A DNA stretch of 64,000 bases, from contig CAYTEO010000008.1 of the NCBI GenBank assembly GCA_964436825.1, positions 1 through 64,000 on the forward strand, given 5' to 3'. Below are positions 32,945 to 42,590 of the stretch, in pieces. A program made the translations under genes and the position numbers. How positions within the stretch are numbered: the first letter of the stretch is position 1; the number at the start of each line of letters is the position of its first letter. The DNA comes from CAYTEO01 sp964436825. Its GTDB lineage: Bacteria; Krumholzibacteriota; Krumholzibacteriia; LZORAL124-64-63. The notes beneath the pieces were generated by a model, which was not told the origin of the DNA, searched no databases, and saw nothing but the letters and a program-made list of their open reading frames with translations.

Positions 32945-33874
32945 ATGAGCAACAAGCGCTACACCTTCCTCTACATCCCCGATGGCAGCTCGCCGTCGCG
33001 GCGGTTCGTCGTCCCCCGGCTGATGGCCTGGTCCGGCGCCGTCGGACTCGTTGCCGTCGTCCTGCTGGCCGTCCTCTACGTCTTCGGCCTCTTCCAGGGG
33101 ACGAGCTGGGTGCCGGGCGGTTCCCGCCTGCAGCGGGAGAACCGGCGGCTCGCCTCCGAACTGCGCCGACTGGGTGACCGGGTCGCCCTGTTGCGCGAGG
33201 ACCTGCGGGACGCCTACCGCTACCAGCAGCGCATGGCCCTGGCCCTCGGCCTGACCCCCCTGAGCGAGGCGGAACAGGCCGCGGGCGTGGGCGGCCGTCA
33301 CCCCCTGCCGCCGCAGGCCGTGAACGGCTCCTCCTGGACGCCGGGATCGCTGGCCACGGGGGCGCTGGACCGGGACCTGGACACGCTCCTGCGGCAGGCC
33401 CGCCTCCAGCAACAGGGATACCGCGCCCTGCTGGACACCCTGTCCCGGCGGGAGGAGATCCGGGGTCACCTCCCGTCGATCCGTCCCGTGGACATCGGCT
33501 GGCGCAGCTCGGGCTACGGCCTGCGCCACGATCCCTTCACGGGCCGGGCCCGCTTCCATCACGGTCTGGACTTTTCCGTTCCGGTCGGCACTCCGGTCAG
33601 GGCGACGGCCGATGGCGTCGTGACGGCCCTGCGCCGGGAACGGGGCCTGGGCAAGATGGTCCGCATCGACCACGGGAACGGCCTGACGACCACCTATGCC
33701 CACCTCTCGCGCTGGCTGGTCCGCAAGGGGGAGCACGTCAGGCGGGGGCAGGTCATCGCCGAGTCGGGCAACAGCGGTCGTTCCACCGCACCGCATCTCC
33801 ACTACGAGGTGCGGCGCCAGGGGCGCAGCGTCGACCCCAGTCCCTACATCCTCGATCGCTACGCCGGTCGCTGA
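32945..33874 (+). CDS. M23 family peptidoglycan endopeptidase, membrane-anchored
   Basis: 309 aa. A cytoplasmic N-terminal stub is followed by one transmembrane helix (about 26-50: MAWSGAVGLVAVVLLAVLYVFGLF), a coiled coil (about 58-100: LQRENRRLASELRRLGDRVALL) and a LytM/M23 domain (about 180-305). Zinc-site motifs are complete: the HHGLDF pair, DHGNGLTTTYAHL, and HLHYEVR near the end. The architecture is that of MepM/EnvC-like proteins which cut or activate cutting of cross-links during growth or division. It is followed by an amidase with its own promoter, a functional pairing in cell-wall remodelling. Confidence 0.92.
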   Translation: MSNKRYTFLYIPDGSSPSRRFVVPRLMAWSGAVGLVAVVLLAVLYVFGLFQGTSWVPGGSRLQRENRRLASELRRLGDRVALLREDLRDAYRYQQRMALALGLTPLSEAEQAAGVGGRHPLPPQAVNGSSWTPGSLATGALDRDLDTLLRQARLQQQGYRALLDTLSRREEIRGHLPSIRPVDIGWRSSGYGLRHDPFTGRARFHHGLDFSVPVGTPVRATADGVVTALRRERGLGKMVRIDHGNGLTTTYAHLSRWLVRKGEHVRRGQVIAESGNSGRSTAPHLHYEVRRQGRSVDPSPYILDRYAGR

Positions 33875-33890
33875 CTCCTGCTTCCCCTGT

Positions 33891-33918
33891 TTGCACTCCG
33901 TTGCGGTTGTGATATGTT
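33891..33918 (+). promoter_or_regulatory. Sigma-70 promoter of the amidase operon
   Basis: TTGCAC (33891-33896), 16-nt spacer, TATGTT (33913-33918); predicted start near 33925. From here a run of 13 genes extends to the terminator at 50408 with no other obvious promoter in the intergenic gaps. Confidence 0.55.
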
Positions 33919-33963
33919 CCTCCCTGCCCGGAAGCGGCCGGGAAGAAGGAGCGTTGCAACGGC

Positions 33964-35286
33964 ATGAGGCCCCCGAGATCAATCTCCCCGTCACCGATCG
34001 GGCGGCGGTGGGCACTCTGGTTGTGTCTGCTGCTGGCGACGTGCGGGGCGACGACCCGCGCGGCCGTCGTGGAGCGTGTTCGCCACTGGACCGCGCCCGA
34101 TCACACGCGCGTCGTCCTGGACCTGGACGGACCGGCAGACTACGAGGTGCGCCAGGTGGGTGCCCCCGAGCGCCTGGCCATCAACGTACGGGGCGCCACC
34201 TTCAGGGAGACCGCCACGGTCCCGGTCGACGACGGCGTCGTCCTGAGGATCCGTCGCAACGCCCTGCGGGGAAGAGCCCAGGTGGTGCTCGACCTGACGG
34301 GCCGGTATCGCTACCGCCACTTCCGGCTGGCGGCGGCGGAGGGACGGCCGGAGCGCATCGTCATCGATGTCTTCAGGCCCGGCGCCCCGGCCGACACGGC
34401 CGGTGCCGCCGGGGCGGAGAGCCTGCGGAGGCAGGAGGAGAAGACGGTGACGGTGGTCATCGACCCCGGGCACGGTGGACTCGATCCCGGTGCCATCCGC
34501 CACGGCGTCCGGGAGAAGGACGTCACCCTCGCCATCGCGCGGGAGCTGGCACGGGTACTGTCCGCGTATCCGGGCGTGCGGACGGTCCTGACACGCAAGG
34601 GGGACTACTTCGTCAGCCTGGCCGAGCGGGTGCGGATCGCCAAGCGCGCGGCAGGGGACCTGTTCGTCTCCATCCACGCCAACACCCACCGGCGCTCGGC
34701 GGTGGATGGCATGGAGGTCTACTTCCTCTCCCTCAAGCGCGCCACCGATCAGGAGGCGCAGGCGCTGGCCGACGCCGAGAACGCGGCCGACCTGGTGGGC
34801 GTGCCCGCGGCCGAGCGGGTGACCGACGATGTCCTGGAGATCCTGATGGATCTGCGCATGAGCCGGATCCTGGAACAGTCGCAACACCTGGCCGACGCGA
34901 TCCTCGGCGCGGCCCGCCGGTCCCCGGAACTGGAGGCTCGCCGGGTGAAGCAGGCGGGTTTCCAGGTGCTGCGTTCCCTGGCCATGCCGTCGGTGCTGGT
35001 GGAGACGGCGTACCTGACGAACAGCAGCGACCGTCGGCTGCTGGCCGGCCGGACCGGACAGCGCCGCATCGCCCGGGTTTTGGCCGAAGGGATCATCTCC
35101 TATCTTGGACGGCAGCGGCCGGAACTGGCCGCGGGCGGCGAATGGACGACCCGCTACCGCGTCCGGCCGGGGGACACCCTCTGGGATCTGGCACGCACCC
35201 ACGGGACAACGGTCAAGGCCATCAAGGAGCGGAACCGGCTGCACAGTGACCGGATCCGCAGGGGACAGGTGCTGTACCTGCCCTGA
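33964..35286 (+). CDS. N-acetylmuramoyl-L-alanine amidase with AMIN and LysM domains
   Basis: 440 aa. Signal peptide (ALWLCLLLATCGATTRA), AMIN domain (about 35-135: DHTRVVLDLDGPADYEV; RIVIDVFRP), amidase_3 catalytic domain (about 155-380) with zinc ligands in DPGHGGLDPGA, VREKD and SIHAN and the catalytic Glu in LVETAYLTN, then a LysM repeat (about 393-440: YRVRPGDTLWDLARTHGTTVKAIKERN). AMIN directs it to the septum or envelope and LysM holds peptidoglycan. It cleaves the stem peptide from glycan chains at division. AAGGAG lies about 13 nt before the ATG, slightly far. It is the first gene of the long operon. Confidence 0.94.
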   Translation: MRPPRSISPSPIGRRWALWLCLLLATCGATTRAAVVERVRHWTAPDHTRVVLDLDGPADYEVRQVGAPERLAINVRGATFRETATVPVDDGVVLRIRRNALRGRAQVVLDLTGRYRYRHFRLAAAEGRPERIVIDVFRPGAPADTAGAAGAESLRRQEEKTVTVVIDPGHGGLDPGAIRHGVREKDVTLAIARELARVLSAYPGVRTVLTRKGDYFVSLAERVRIAKRAAGDLFVSIHANTHRRSAVDGMEVYFLSLKRATDQEAQALADAENAADLVGVPAAERVTDDVLEILMDLRMSRILEQSQHLADAILGAARRSPELEARRVKQAGFQVLRSLAMPSVLVETAYLTNSSDRRLLAGRTGQRRIARVLAEGIISYLGRQRPELAAGGEWTTRYRVRPGDTLWDLARTHGTTVKAIKERNRLHSDRIRRGQVLYLP

Positions 35287-35327
35287 ACCGATACCACCGG
35301 ACGGCGACGCCGGTGACGGGAGATGTC

Positions 35328-36254
35328 GTGAATCGTCTCGGCCTGAAGATCGTCTCGCTGGTCATCGCGATCATCCTGTGGATCCAGGTGGCGTCGAGCC
35401 ACATGGAGACCAGGGTCGTCCAGTTGCCGCTGCGGCTGAGGAACCTGCCGGAGCAGCTGACCATGGCCGGCAACGACATCCCCGCCCACGTCACCATTCG
35501 CGGTCGCAGCAGCAAGCTGAACTTCCTGCTGCACAGCCTGCTGCGCCGGTCCCTGGGCGAGGTGGTGGTCGACCTGGGGGAACTGCGTCCCGGCGTCCAG
35601 TTCGAACGCGCCATCTCCCCGGCCGATGTCGTCTCGGGGATGGAGGACGTCGAGGTCGTCCCGCCGGTGACCCTGTCCCTGTTCGTGGACAGCCTGGCGG
35701 TCAGGCGGCTGCCCGTGCGCGTCGTCTTCAAGGGTGAGCTGCCCCGGGACCGGTTGCTGGTCGGAAGCGTGACGGCGGTTCCGGGGAGCGTCACGGTGCA
35801 GGGTCCCTCCCGGCAGCTGGCCGACGTGACGGAACTGACGACGGCGCCCGTGGACCTGGGCCGGATCCGCCGCCCGGCGGAACTGGTCAGGGAGGTGGTC
35901 CCGCCGGCGGACCATCTCGAGGTCGTCCCTGCCGAGGTGACTGTCAGGGTCCCCGTCGCGGTGCGCGAGGAGCGCCTGTTCGAACACCTGCCGGTGGTGG
36001 CCCTCGTCGACGCCGGCCTGTCCGGGGTGGACGTCTTCCCGCCGGTGGTGACGGTCCGGATCAGTGGCCCCGCCGACACGCTGGCGATCCTGACCCCTGC
36101 CGCCGTCGCCGTGACGGTGCCGACCAGCGGTCTCGGCCCGGGAGAACACACGCTCCGCCCCGATGTCCTGTTGCCGCCATCGTGTCGCCTCGAGGAAATC
36201 ACCCCTGCGGCCGTGACCGTCGTCGTCGGCCGCGACCGGGAGCGGCGCGACTGA
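35328..36254 (+). CDS. YbbR domain protein (CdaR-like)
   Basis: 308 aa when begun at the GTG at 35328, which has GGGAGA eight bases upstream; a GTG at 35313 is less well placed. One N-terminal membrane helix (GLKIVSLVIAIILWIQV) anchors repeated YbbR domains outside (VVQLPLRLRNLPEQLTMAGNDIPAHVTIRGRSSKL; KGELPRDRLLVGSVTAVPGSVTVQGPS; VVALVDAGLSGVDVFPPVVTVRISGP). In Firmicutes the homologue CdaR regulates the c-di-AMP cyclase CdaA. No cyclase gene is adjacent here, but a PgpH-like c-di-AMP hydrolase lies 4 kb downstream in the same operon. Confidence 0.86.
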   Translation: MNRLGLKIVSLVIAIILWIQVASSHMETRVVQLPLRLRNLPEQLTMAGNDIPAHVTIRGRSSKLNFLLHSLLRRSLGEVVVDLGELRPGVQFERAISPADVVSGMEDVEVVPPVTLSLFVDSLAVRRLPVRVVFKGELPRDRLLVGSVTAVPGSVTVQGPSRQLADVTELTTAPVDLGRIRRPAELVREVVPPADHLEVVPAEVTVRVPVAVREERLFEHLPVVALVDAGLSGVDVFPPVVTVRISGPADTLAILTPAAVAVTVPTSGLGPGEHTLRPDVLLPPSCRLEEITPAAVTVVVGRDRERRD

Positions 36255-36284
36255 CGACGCGCCGCGGACGCGAGAAAGGAAGCC

Positions 36285-37559
36285 ATGGCGATCCGTTACC
36301 ACCGTCCACGCGGGACCCACGACATCCTCCTGGAGGAGATGGAGCGCTGGCACTGGTGCGAACAGCGCTGGCGCGACGTCCTCGAGAGGGCCGGTTACGG
36401 CGAGATCCGGACCCCCCTGATCGAGTCGACGGAACTGTTCACCCGGTCGGTGGGGGAGGCGACCGACATCGTCGAGAAGGAGATGTACTCCTTCGAGACC
36501 CGCGGCGGCGAGCGTCTGTCGCTGCGGCCGGAGGCGACGGCCTCGGTGGTGCGGGCCTACCTGGAGAACGGCCTGACGCGCCAGCCCGGCGTGCTGAAGT
36601 TCTACTACCTGGGTCCCATGTTCCGCTATGATCGTCCCCAGGCCGGTCGCTACCGCCAGTTCCACCAGGTGGGGGTCGAGGCCATCGGCTCGGACAGCCC
36701 GGTCCTGGACGCGGAGATCATCGCCACGGCCGTCGCCCTGTTCGAGGCGGTCGACGCGGAGGGGGTCTCCGTGCAGATCAACACGATCGGTTGCCCGGAC
36801 TGTCGTCCCCCCTACGTCGAGCGGCTGCGGACCTGGGCGCGCGAGCACCGCGGGGAGTTCTGCCCCACCTGCCAGCGGCGGCTGGAGACCAACCCCCTGC
36901 GCCTGTTCGACTGCAAGGAGGAGTCGTGCCACGCCGTGCTGGCCGGCTTCCCGCCCATCAGCGAGGAGGTCTGCGACGCCTGCCGCCAGCACCACGAACA
37001 GGTGCGCGAAGCCCTGGCGGACCTGGAGGTCGACTACCGGGACGATCCCTTCCTGGTCAGGGGGCTGGACTACTACACCCGGACGACCTTCGAGATCGCG
37101 GCGCGCCGGGACAAGCGCCAGAGCGCCCTCTGCGGCGGTGGTCGCTACGACGGCCTGGTCGAGCAGTGCGGCGGGCCGCCCACCCCGGCGGTCGGCTTCT
37201 CTGCCGGCGTGGAGCGGGCCATCCGCCTGCTGTTTCCCGAGCCGGTCCCGGCCCAGACCAGCCGCCAGTCGCCGGTCGACGTCTACATGGTCTGCCTGGG
37301 ACGCGAGGCCGAACGGTATGCCCTGGCCCATGCACCCCTGCTGCGCGGTCTCTGCCGGGTCGAGATCGACTTCTCGGGGCGCGGCGTCAAGGCGCAGATG
37401 AAATCGGCCAACAGTCGCCGCGCCCGCTTCGCACTGATCGCGGGCGAGGAGGAGATCGCGGCGGGGACCTTCCAGCTGAAGGACCTCGCCAGCGGTGAAC
37501 AGGTCACCATCGCCGGCCGCGAACTGCTGGGCCGGTTGCGGGAGGTCATCGAAGCGTGA
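36285..37559 (+). CDS. hisS: Histidine-tRNA ligase
   Basis: 424 aa, the usual length. Class II synthetase charging tRNA-His. It shows RPRGTHDILLEE, motif 2 (GPMFRYDRPQAGRYRQFHQVGVEAIG), the histidine-specific LVRGLDYYTRTTFEI and LCGGGRYDGL motifs, motif 3 (GFSAGVERAI) and the C-terminal anticodon-binding domain (GRGVKAQMKSANSRRARFALIAGEEE). The middle contains several CxxC pairs (CPDC, CPTC, CDAC), an insert seen in some bacterial HisRS. The last four bases overlap aspS (GTGA). Confidence 0.95.
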   Translation: MAIRYHRPRGTHDILLEEMERWHWCEQRWRDVLERAGYGEIRTPLIESTELFTRSVGEATDIVEKEMYSFETRGGERLSLRPEATASVVRAYLENGLTRQPGVLKFYYLGPMFRYDRPQAGRYRQFHQVGVEAIGSDSPVLDAEIIATAVALFEAVDAEGVSVQINTIGCPDCRPPYVERLRTWAREHRGEFCPTCQRRLETNPLRLFDCKEESCHAVLAGFPPISEEVCDACRQHHEQVREALADLEVDYRDDPFLVRGLDYYTRTTFEIAARRDKRQSALCGGGRYDGLVEQCGGPPTPAVGFSAGVERAIRLLFPEPVPAQTSRQSPVDVYMVCLGREAERYALAHAPLLRGLCRVEIDFSGRGVKAQMKSANSRRARFALIAGEEEIAAGTFQLKDLASGEQVTIAGRELLGRLREVIEA

Positions 37560-39337
37560 ACGGCACCACGGCACTGCGGACTCATCGTTGCGGCGACATC
37601 CACGCCGGTCTGGTCGGGCAGCGGGTCAAGCTGACCGGTTGGGCGGCCAAGATCCGGGACATGGGCGGGATCACCTTCATCGACCTGCGCGACCGCTACG
37701 GCCTGGTCCAGCTCGTCTTCGAGAGCGGCGACCTGGCCGCCCGTTCCGGGCAGGTGAAGCTGGAGTCGGTCCTGGCCGTCGCCGGGACCGTCCGCCGGCG
37801 GCCCGACGGGATGGTCAACCCCAACCTCCCGACCGGCGAGGTGGAGGTCGTCGCGGAGGAGCTGGAGATCCTCAACCCCTGCCGGCCGCTGCCGTTCACC
37901 CTCGACCAGGCGGCCCAGGCCACCGACGAGCTGCGCCTGCAGTACCGGTACGTCGACCTGCGCCGGCCCGAGATGCTGCGCAACCTCGTCGTCAGGCACC
38001 GGGCGGCCCAGGCGGTCCGGCGCTACCTGGCCGACCGGGACTTCCTGGAGGTGGAGACCCCCCTGCTGATCAAGACGACGCCCGAGGGGGCCCGCGACTA
38101 CGTCGTCCCGAGCCGGATCCACAGGGGCCGTTTCTATGCCCTGCCCCAGTCGCCCCAGCTCTACAAGCAGATCCTGATGGTGGCCGGTGTCGACCGGTAC
38201 TTCCAGCTGGCCCGCTGTCTGCGCGACGAGGACCTGCGCAAGGACCGCCAGCCGGAGCACACCCAGATCGACCTGGAGATGAGCTATGTGGGCGAGGAGG
38301 ACGTCTACGCCCTGGTGGAGGGGATGATGGCCGTCCTGTTCGCCGAGGCGGCCGGGATCGTCCTGGAGACGCCGTTCCCGCGCCTGGACTACGCCGAGGC
38401 GATGGAGCTCTACGGGAGCGACAAGCCGGACCTCCGCTTCGACTGTCCCATCCACGACGTCACCGCCGCGGCGGCCGACAGCGGCTTCGGCGTCTTCGCC
38501 TCGGCCGTCGCCGGGGGCGGGACCGTGCGTTGCCTACGCGGGACCGGCCTGGCCGGCTGGAGCCGCAAGCAGATCGGCGAGCTGGAGGAGTTCGTCAAGG
38601 CCCGCGGCGCCAAGGGGCTGGCCTGGACCAAGGTGACGGCGGACGGAGTCGCCGGCGGCGTGGGCAAGTTCTTCTCCCCGGATTTCGTCGCCCATCTCCT
38701 GGAGAGGACCGGCGCCCGCGACGGGGACCTGCTGCTGTTCGGCGCCGGGCCGCGGGCGGACGTCCTGGCCCAGCTGGGCGCCCTGCGCAGCGAGCTGGCG
38801 GCGCGGGCCGGCTGGATCCCGGAGGGGGCCTGGGCCTTCGCCTGGGTGCGGCGCTTCCCCCTGTTCGAGCGGGACGAGGAGACGGGCGGCTGGGCGGCCT
38901 GCCACCACATGTTCACCATGCCGGAACCGGAGGCGCTCCCGGTGCTGGAGGAGGATCCCGGCGCCGTCCACGCCCAGCTCTACGACCTGGTCTGCAACGG
39001 CGTCGAGCTGGGATCGGGCAGCATCCGGGTCCACCGGCGTGACATCCAGGAAAGGATCTTCCGGATCGTCGGCATGTCCCCCGAGGAGTACGAGGCCAAG
39101 TTCGGCTTCTTCCTCCAGGCCCTCGAGCTGGGCGCGCCGCCCCACGGGGGGATCGCCCTGGGACTGGACCGGATCGTCATGCTGCTGACCGGTAGCTCGT
39201 CCCTGCGCGACGTCATCGCCTTCCCGAAGACCCACCTGGCCATCTCGCCCCTGGACCAGGCGCCCGGCCCCATCAGCGAGCAGCAGCTGGCGGAACTGGG
39301 CCTGCGGATCGTGCCCGAGACGGAGGATGCACCGTGA
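37556..39337 (+). CDS. aspS: Aspartate-tRNA ligase
   Basis: 593 aa, the normal bacterial size with the GAD insertion. Begins with a GTG overlapping the hisS stop. The OB-fold anticodon domain (GQRVKLTGWAAKIRDMGGITFIDLRDRYGLVQLVF), motif 1 (YLADRDFLEVETPLLIKTTPEGARDY), motif 2 (RDEDLRKDRQPEHTQIDLEMSYV) and motif 3 (GIALGLDRIVMLLTG) are all present. The alternative name AspRS/AsxRS applies if Asn-tRNA is made by transamidation, which this window cannot show. Confidence 0.95.
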   Translation: MNGTTALRTHRCGDIHAGLVGQRVKLTGWAAKIRDMGGITFIDLRDRYGLVQLVFESGDLAARSGQVKLESVLAVAGTVRRRPDGMVNPNLPTGEVEVVAEELEILNPCRPLPFTLDQAAQATDELRLQYRYVDLRRPEMLRNLVVRHRAAQAVRRYLADRDFLEVETPLLIKTTPEGARDYVVPSRIHRGRFYALPQSPQLYKQILMVAGVDRYFQLARCLRDEDLRKDRQPEHTQIDLEMSYVGEEDVYALVEGMMAVLFAEAAGIVLETPFPRLDYAEAMELYGSDKPDLRFDCPIHDVTAAAADSGFGVFASAVAGGGTVRCLRGTGLAGWSRKQIGELEEFVKARGAKGLAWTKVTADGVAGGVGKFFSPDFVAHLLERTGARDGDLLLFGAGPRADVLAQLGALRSELAARAGWIPEGAWAFAWVRRFPLFERDEETGGWAACHHMFTMPEPEALPVLEEDPGAVHAQLYDLVCNGVELGSGSIRVHRRDIQERIFRIVGMSPEEYEAKFGFFLQALELGAPPHGGIALGLDRIVMLLTGSSSLRDVIAFPKTHLAISPLDQAPGPISEQQLAELGLRIVPETEDAP

Positions 39338-40332
39338 CCGATCCGGTCGAGGATGCGGACGTGATGCAGGAGAAGGAGATCTCCCTGGCGGGTGCCGACC
39401 TCGTGGCGCTGCTGGGGCCGCACGACAGCTGGCTGCACCTGCTGCAGCAGCGGTGCCGGGGGACCGTGACGGTGCGCGGGGAGCGGATGCTGGTCCGCGG
39501 GCCGGCCGACGAGCTGGCCAGGGTGTCCGAGACCGTCCGACGCCTGCTGGAGCTGCTGCGGCGGGGCAGGGCACTCGATACGGTCACGGTCAACTACGTC
39601 CTCGACGACTGTTTCGCCGAGCAGCCGTCCCCGCTGCCGGAGACGGAGCCGATCCTCCACTCGCCCAGCGATCACCGTCCCATCCAGGCCCAGACCGCCG
39701 GCCAGCAGGCCTACGTGGAGGCCGTTCGCGACCACGACGTCGTGTTCGCGATCGGGCCGGCGGGGACGGGCAAGACCTACCTGGCCGTCGCCATGGCCGT
39801 CGCCGCCCTGAGGCGCGGCCTAGTGGAGCGGATCGTCCTGGTCCGGCCGGCCGTCGAGGCGGGCGAGCAGCTGGGCTTCCTGCCGGGCGACCTCCAGGAG
39901 AAGATCGACCCCTACCTGCGGCCCCTCTACGACGCCCTGGCCGAGACGATCGGTCCCACCCGGATCCAGCGCTACATGCAGAACGGCGTCATCGAGGCGG
40001 CCCCGCTGGCCTACATGCGCGGACGGACGCTGAGCCAGGCCTTCGTCATCCTGGACGAGGCCCAGAACACGACCCTCGGGCAGATGAAGATGTTCCTGAC
40101 CCGTCTGGGCCGGCAGTCCAAGGCGGTCATCACGGGAGACGTGACCCAGATCGACCTGGCCGTCGGGCAGCAATCGGGCCTGATCCTGGTCCAGGAGATC
40201 CTGGCCGGCACCTCCGGTGTCGCCTTCGTCAACCTCGGCCGGCGGGACGTCGTGCGGCATCCCCTGGTCCAGAGGATCGTCCAGGCCTTCCACGACGCCG
40301 AGCAGCGGCGCCGCGAACAGGAGTCGTCATGA
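39334..40332 (+). CDS. phoH: PhoH family ATPase
   Basis: 332 aa; GTG start overlapping the aspS stop by GTGA. An N-terminal KH-like segment is followed by the PhoH ATPase domain (about 115-325) with Walker A GPAGTGKT at 141-148, RPAVEAGEQLGFLPGDLQEKIDPY, MRGRTLSQAFVILDEAQNTT (Walker B DEAQ) and ITGDVTQIDL. This is the PhoH-like form whose gene habitually precedes the HD protein and ybeY, as here. It is thought to act with YbeY in RNA or ribosome quality control. Confidence 0.94.
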   Translation: MTDPVEDADVMQEKEISLAGADLVALLGPHDSWLHLLQQRCRGTVTVRGERMLVRGPADELARVSETVRRLLELLRRGRALDTVTVNYVLDDCFAEQPSPLPETEPILHSPSDHRPIQAQTAGQQAYVEAVRDHDVVFAIGPAGTGKTYLAVAMAVAALRRGLVERIVLVRPAVEAGEQLGFLPGDLQEKIDPYLRPLYDALAETIGPTRIQRYMQNGVIEAAPLAYMRGRTLSQAFVILDEAQNTTLGQMKMFLTRLGRQSKAVITGDVTQIDLAVGQQSGLILVQEILAGTSGVAFVNLGRRDVVRHPLVQRIVQAFHDAEQRRREQESS

Positions 40333-42590
40333 GGATCCCCGGCTGGCCAGGACGCGGCTGGCGGTTCGGCTGGCGCCGGCACCCTCGCGGGGGGAACCCC
40401 GCCCCCGGAAGACGGCGGGAAAGGGAGGGATCGGAGGGGCCCGACCCGCGGTGGTTCTGGTGGCCGGTCGTGGCGTCGCTCGTCGCCCTGCACCTGGTCC
40501 TGTTTCCCGTGGCCCCCAGGCACGATCTGGACCTGCCTCCCGAGGGCGGGATCGCCGACAGGGACATCACGGCCCCGGTCAAGTTCCAGGCGCCGCTGCT
40601 GGACCAGGACGTGGCCATGCGGCAGATGCAGCGGATGCTGGTGGAGCCGCCGGTGGTGCGGGAGCTGCCCGCCAGGCGACAGCAGATCCTGGCGCGGTTC
40701 GCGTCCTTCCGCACCCTGGTGGAGCGCTACGCCGGGGTGGGGGAGCTGGGGGGCGACGACCGGGTCGGCCTGCTGACGGTGCGCTATCCCGATCTGCGGC
40801 GCGAGGACCTCCAGGCCCTGCTCGCGCTGGCCGACCCCGCCGGCCTGCTGCAGCGGACCGGCCAGGAGCTGGCCCGCCTGCTCGCCGACGGCGTCGTCGA
40901 CGAGCTGCCGCCCGGCAACTACCGCCAGGTGCGGATCATCGCCGCCGGCCAGGAGCGACTCGTCCTGGTGGACGACCTGACGCTGCAGTCGGAGGTGGAG
41001 CGCGGGTTGCGGGATCGCCTGCTCGGGGCCGGCCTCGCGCCGGAGGAGGCGGCGCTCGGCGCCCGCCTGGCCCGTCCCTTCGTCACGCCGGTGCTGGTCT
41101 ACGAGGCGGCGGAACACCAGCGGCGCCGCACCGAGGCGGGGCGCGAGGTCCCGTCGGTGCGCGAGTTCCTGCCGGGGGAGCGGATCATCGCCAAGGGAGA
41201 GCGCGTCACCGCCCAGGATGCCCTCTTCCTGGAAGCGATGGCCGAGGCGGTGGGGCGCAGCGGGGGCGTGCGGCGCAGCGAGGTCTGGCTGCGGATCTCG
41301 GCCCGGGCAGTCCTGCTGGCCCTGATGATCGTCCTCTGCGCCTGGCTGGTGAGGATCAACGATCCCCGGCGTCATCTGCTGAGCGATCCCCGCGCCGTCG
41401 TCGCCTCGGGCCTGCTGCTGGCCGTCTTCCTGCTGCTGGCCGCCTTCTGCTTGCGACGCCCGGCCCTGGGGCCCTGGGCTGTCCCGCTGACCCTGCTGGC
41501 CGTCCTGGTGACGATCCTGTTCCGGGACCGCGCCGGCTATCCCCTGACGACGCTGGCCGTCCTGCTGCTGGCGGCCGTGCCCGGGACGACCGTCCCGTGG
41601 GTGCTCCACTGGCTGCTGCTGGGACTGCTGTGCGTCTCGCTGCTGCGCCGGATCAGCCAGCGGGACCAGTTCTACCAGGCGATCGCGGTGCTGGTGGGGG
41701 CGGAGGTCGTCCTGGTCGTCCTGCTGCGGGTCCTGTGGGGGGAGGAGTGGACGGGAATCGGCCAGTCCCTGCTGGCGGGGACCCTCTCGCCTGTCGTCTC
41801 CATGGCCCTGGCCCTTTTCCTGCTGCCGGTCGTCGAGCCGCTGGTGGGGGCCTGCAGCGACCTGACCCTGCTGGAGCTGTCGGACCTGAACCATCCCCTG
41901 CTGAAGGAGATGGCCCTGGTGGCGCAGGGGACGTTCCACCACAGCCAGGTCGTGGCCCAGCTGGCCGAGCAGGCGGCCCGGGCCATCGGGGCCAACGCGC
42001 TGTTGACCCGCGTCGGGGCCCTGTTCCACGACATCGGCAAGATGAACAAGCCGGAGTACTATGTGGAGAACCAGCGGGGCGGGCCCAACAAGCACGACGA
42101 TCTCAGTCCGCGGATGAGCGCCCTGGTCGTCGCTTCCCACGTCAAGGAGGGGATCGAACTGGCCCGGCGCTGGCGGCTGCCGGAGCAGGTCGTGGCCTTC
42201 ATTCCTGAACATCACGGGACCCAGGTCATGAAGTTCTTCTACCACAAGGCGCTGGAGAACAGCCACGGCGAGCCGGTCAAGGTGGAGGACTTCCGCTATC
42301 CGGGACCCAGGCCCCAGAGCCGGGAGACGGCCATCCTGATGCTGGCCGATGCCGTCGAGGCCGCTGCCCGCTCGCTGACCAAGCCGACCCCCAGCCGGCT
42401 GCGCGAGATCACCAAGCAGATCATCGAGGACCGGCTCCTCAGCGGCGAGCTGGACGACTGCGGTCTGACCCTGCGGGACCTGGCGATGGTCAGGGAGTCG
42501 TTCATCTCCCTGCTGTCGGGGATCCACCACGCCCGGATCGCCTATCCCGGGCAGCGGACCCAGGCCGAGTCGCGGGAAGGGGGGCGGTGA
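40329..42590 (+). CDS. 7TM-HD domain protein, PgpH-like c-di-AMP phosphodiesterase
   Basis: 753 aa; ATG overlaps the phoH stop. Architecture of the 7TMR-HDED/PgpH family: a basic cytoplasmic stub, one helix (about 40-60), a large extracytoplasmic HDED region (about 65-310), seven hydrophobic helices (about 315-520) and an HD domain (about 535-690) with FHHSQVVAQLAEQA, LFHDIGKMNKPEYY, HHGTQVMKFFYHKAL and LMLADAVEAAARSL. Characterised members in Firmicutes hydrolyse cyclic di-AMP at the inner face of the membrane. A YbbR/CdaR-like gene lies in the same operon, which supports c-di-AMP biology, although no cyclase is visible. Confidence 0.9.
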   Translation: MRIPGWPGRGWRFGWRRHPRGGNPAPGRRREREGSEGPDPRWFWWPVVASLVALHLVLFPVAPRHDLDLPPEGGIADRDITAPVKFQAPLLDQDVAMRQMQRMLVEPPVVRELPARRQQILARFASFRTLVERYAGVGELGGDDRVGLLTVRYPDLRREDLQALLALADPAGLLQRTGQELARLLADGVVDELPPGNYRQVRIIAAGQERLVLVDDLTLQSEVERGLRDRLLGAGLAPEEAALGARLARPFVTPVLVYEAAEHQRRRTEAGREVPSVREFLPGERIIAKGERVTAQDALFLEAMAEAVGRSGGVRRSEVWLRISARAVLLALMIVLCAWLVRINDPRRHLLSDPRAVVASGLLLAVFLLLAAFCLRRPALGPWAVPLTLLAVLVTILFRDRAGYPLTTLAVLLLAAVPGTTVPWVLHWLLLGLLCVSLLRRISQRDQFYQAIAVLVGAEVVLVVLLRVLWGEEWTGIGQSLLAGTLSPVVSMALALFLLPVVEPLVGACSDLTLLELSDLNHPLLKEMALVAQGTFHHSQVVAQLAEQAARAIGANALLTRVGALFHDIGKMNKPEYYVENQRGGPNKHDDLSPRMSALVVASHVKEGIELARRWRLPEQVVAFIPEHHGTQVMKFFYHKALENSHGEPVKVEDFRYPGPRPQSRETAILMLADAVEAAARSLTKPTPSRLREITKQIIEDRLLSGELDDCGLTLRDLAMVRESFISLLSGIHHARIAYPGQRTQAESREGGR

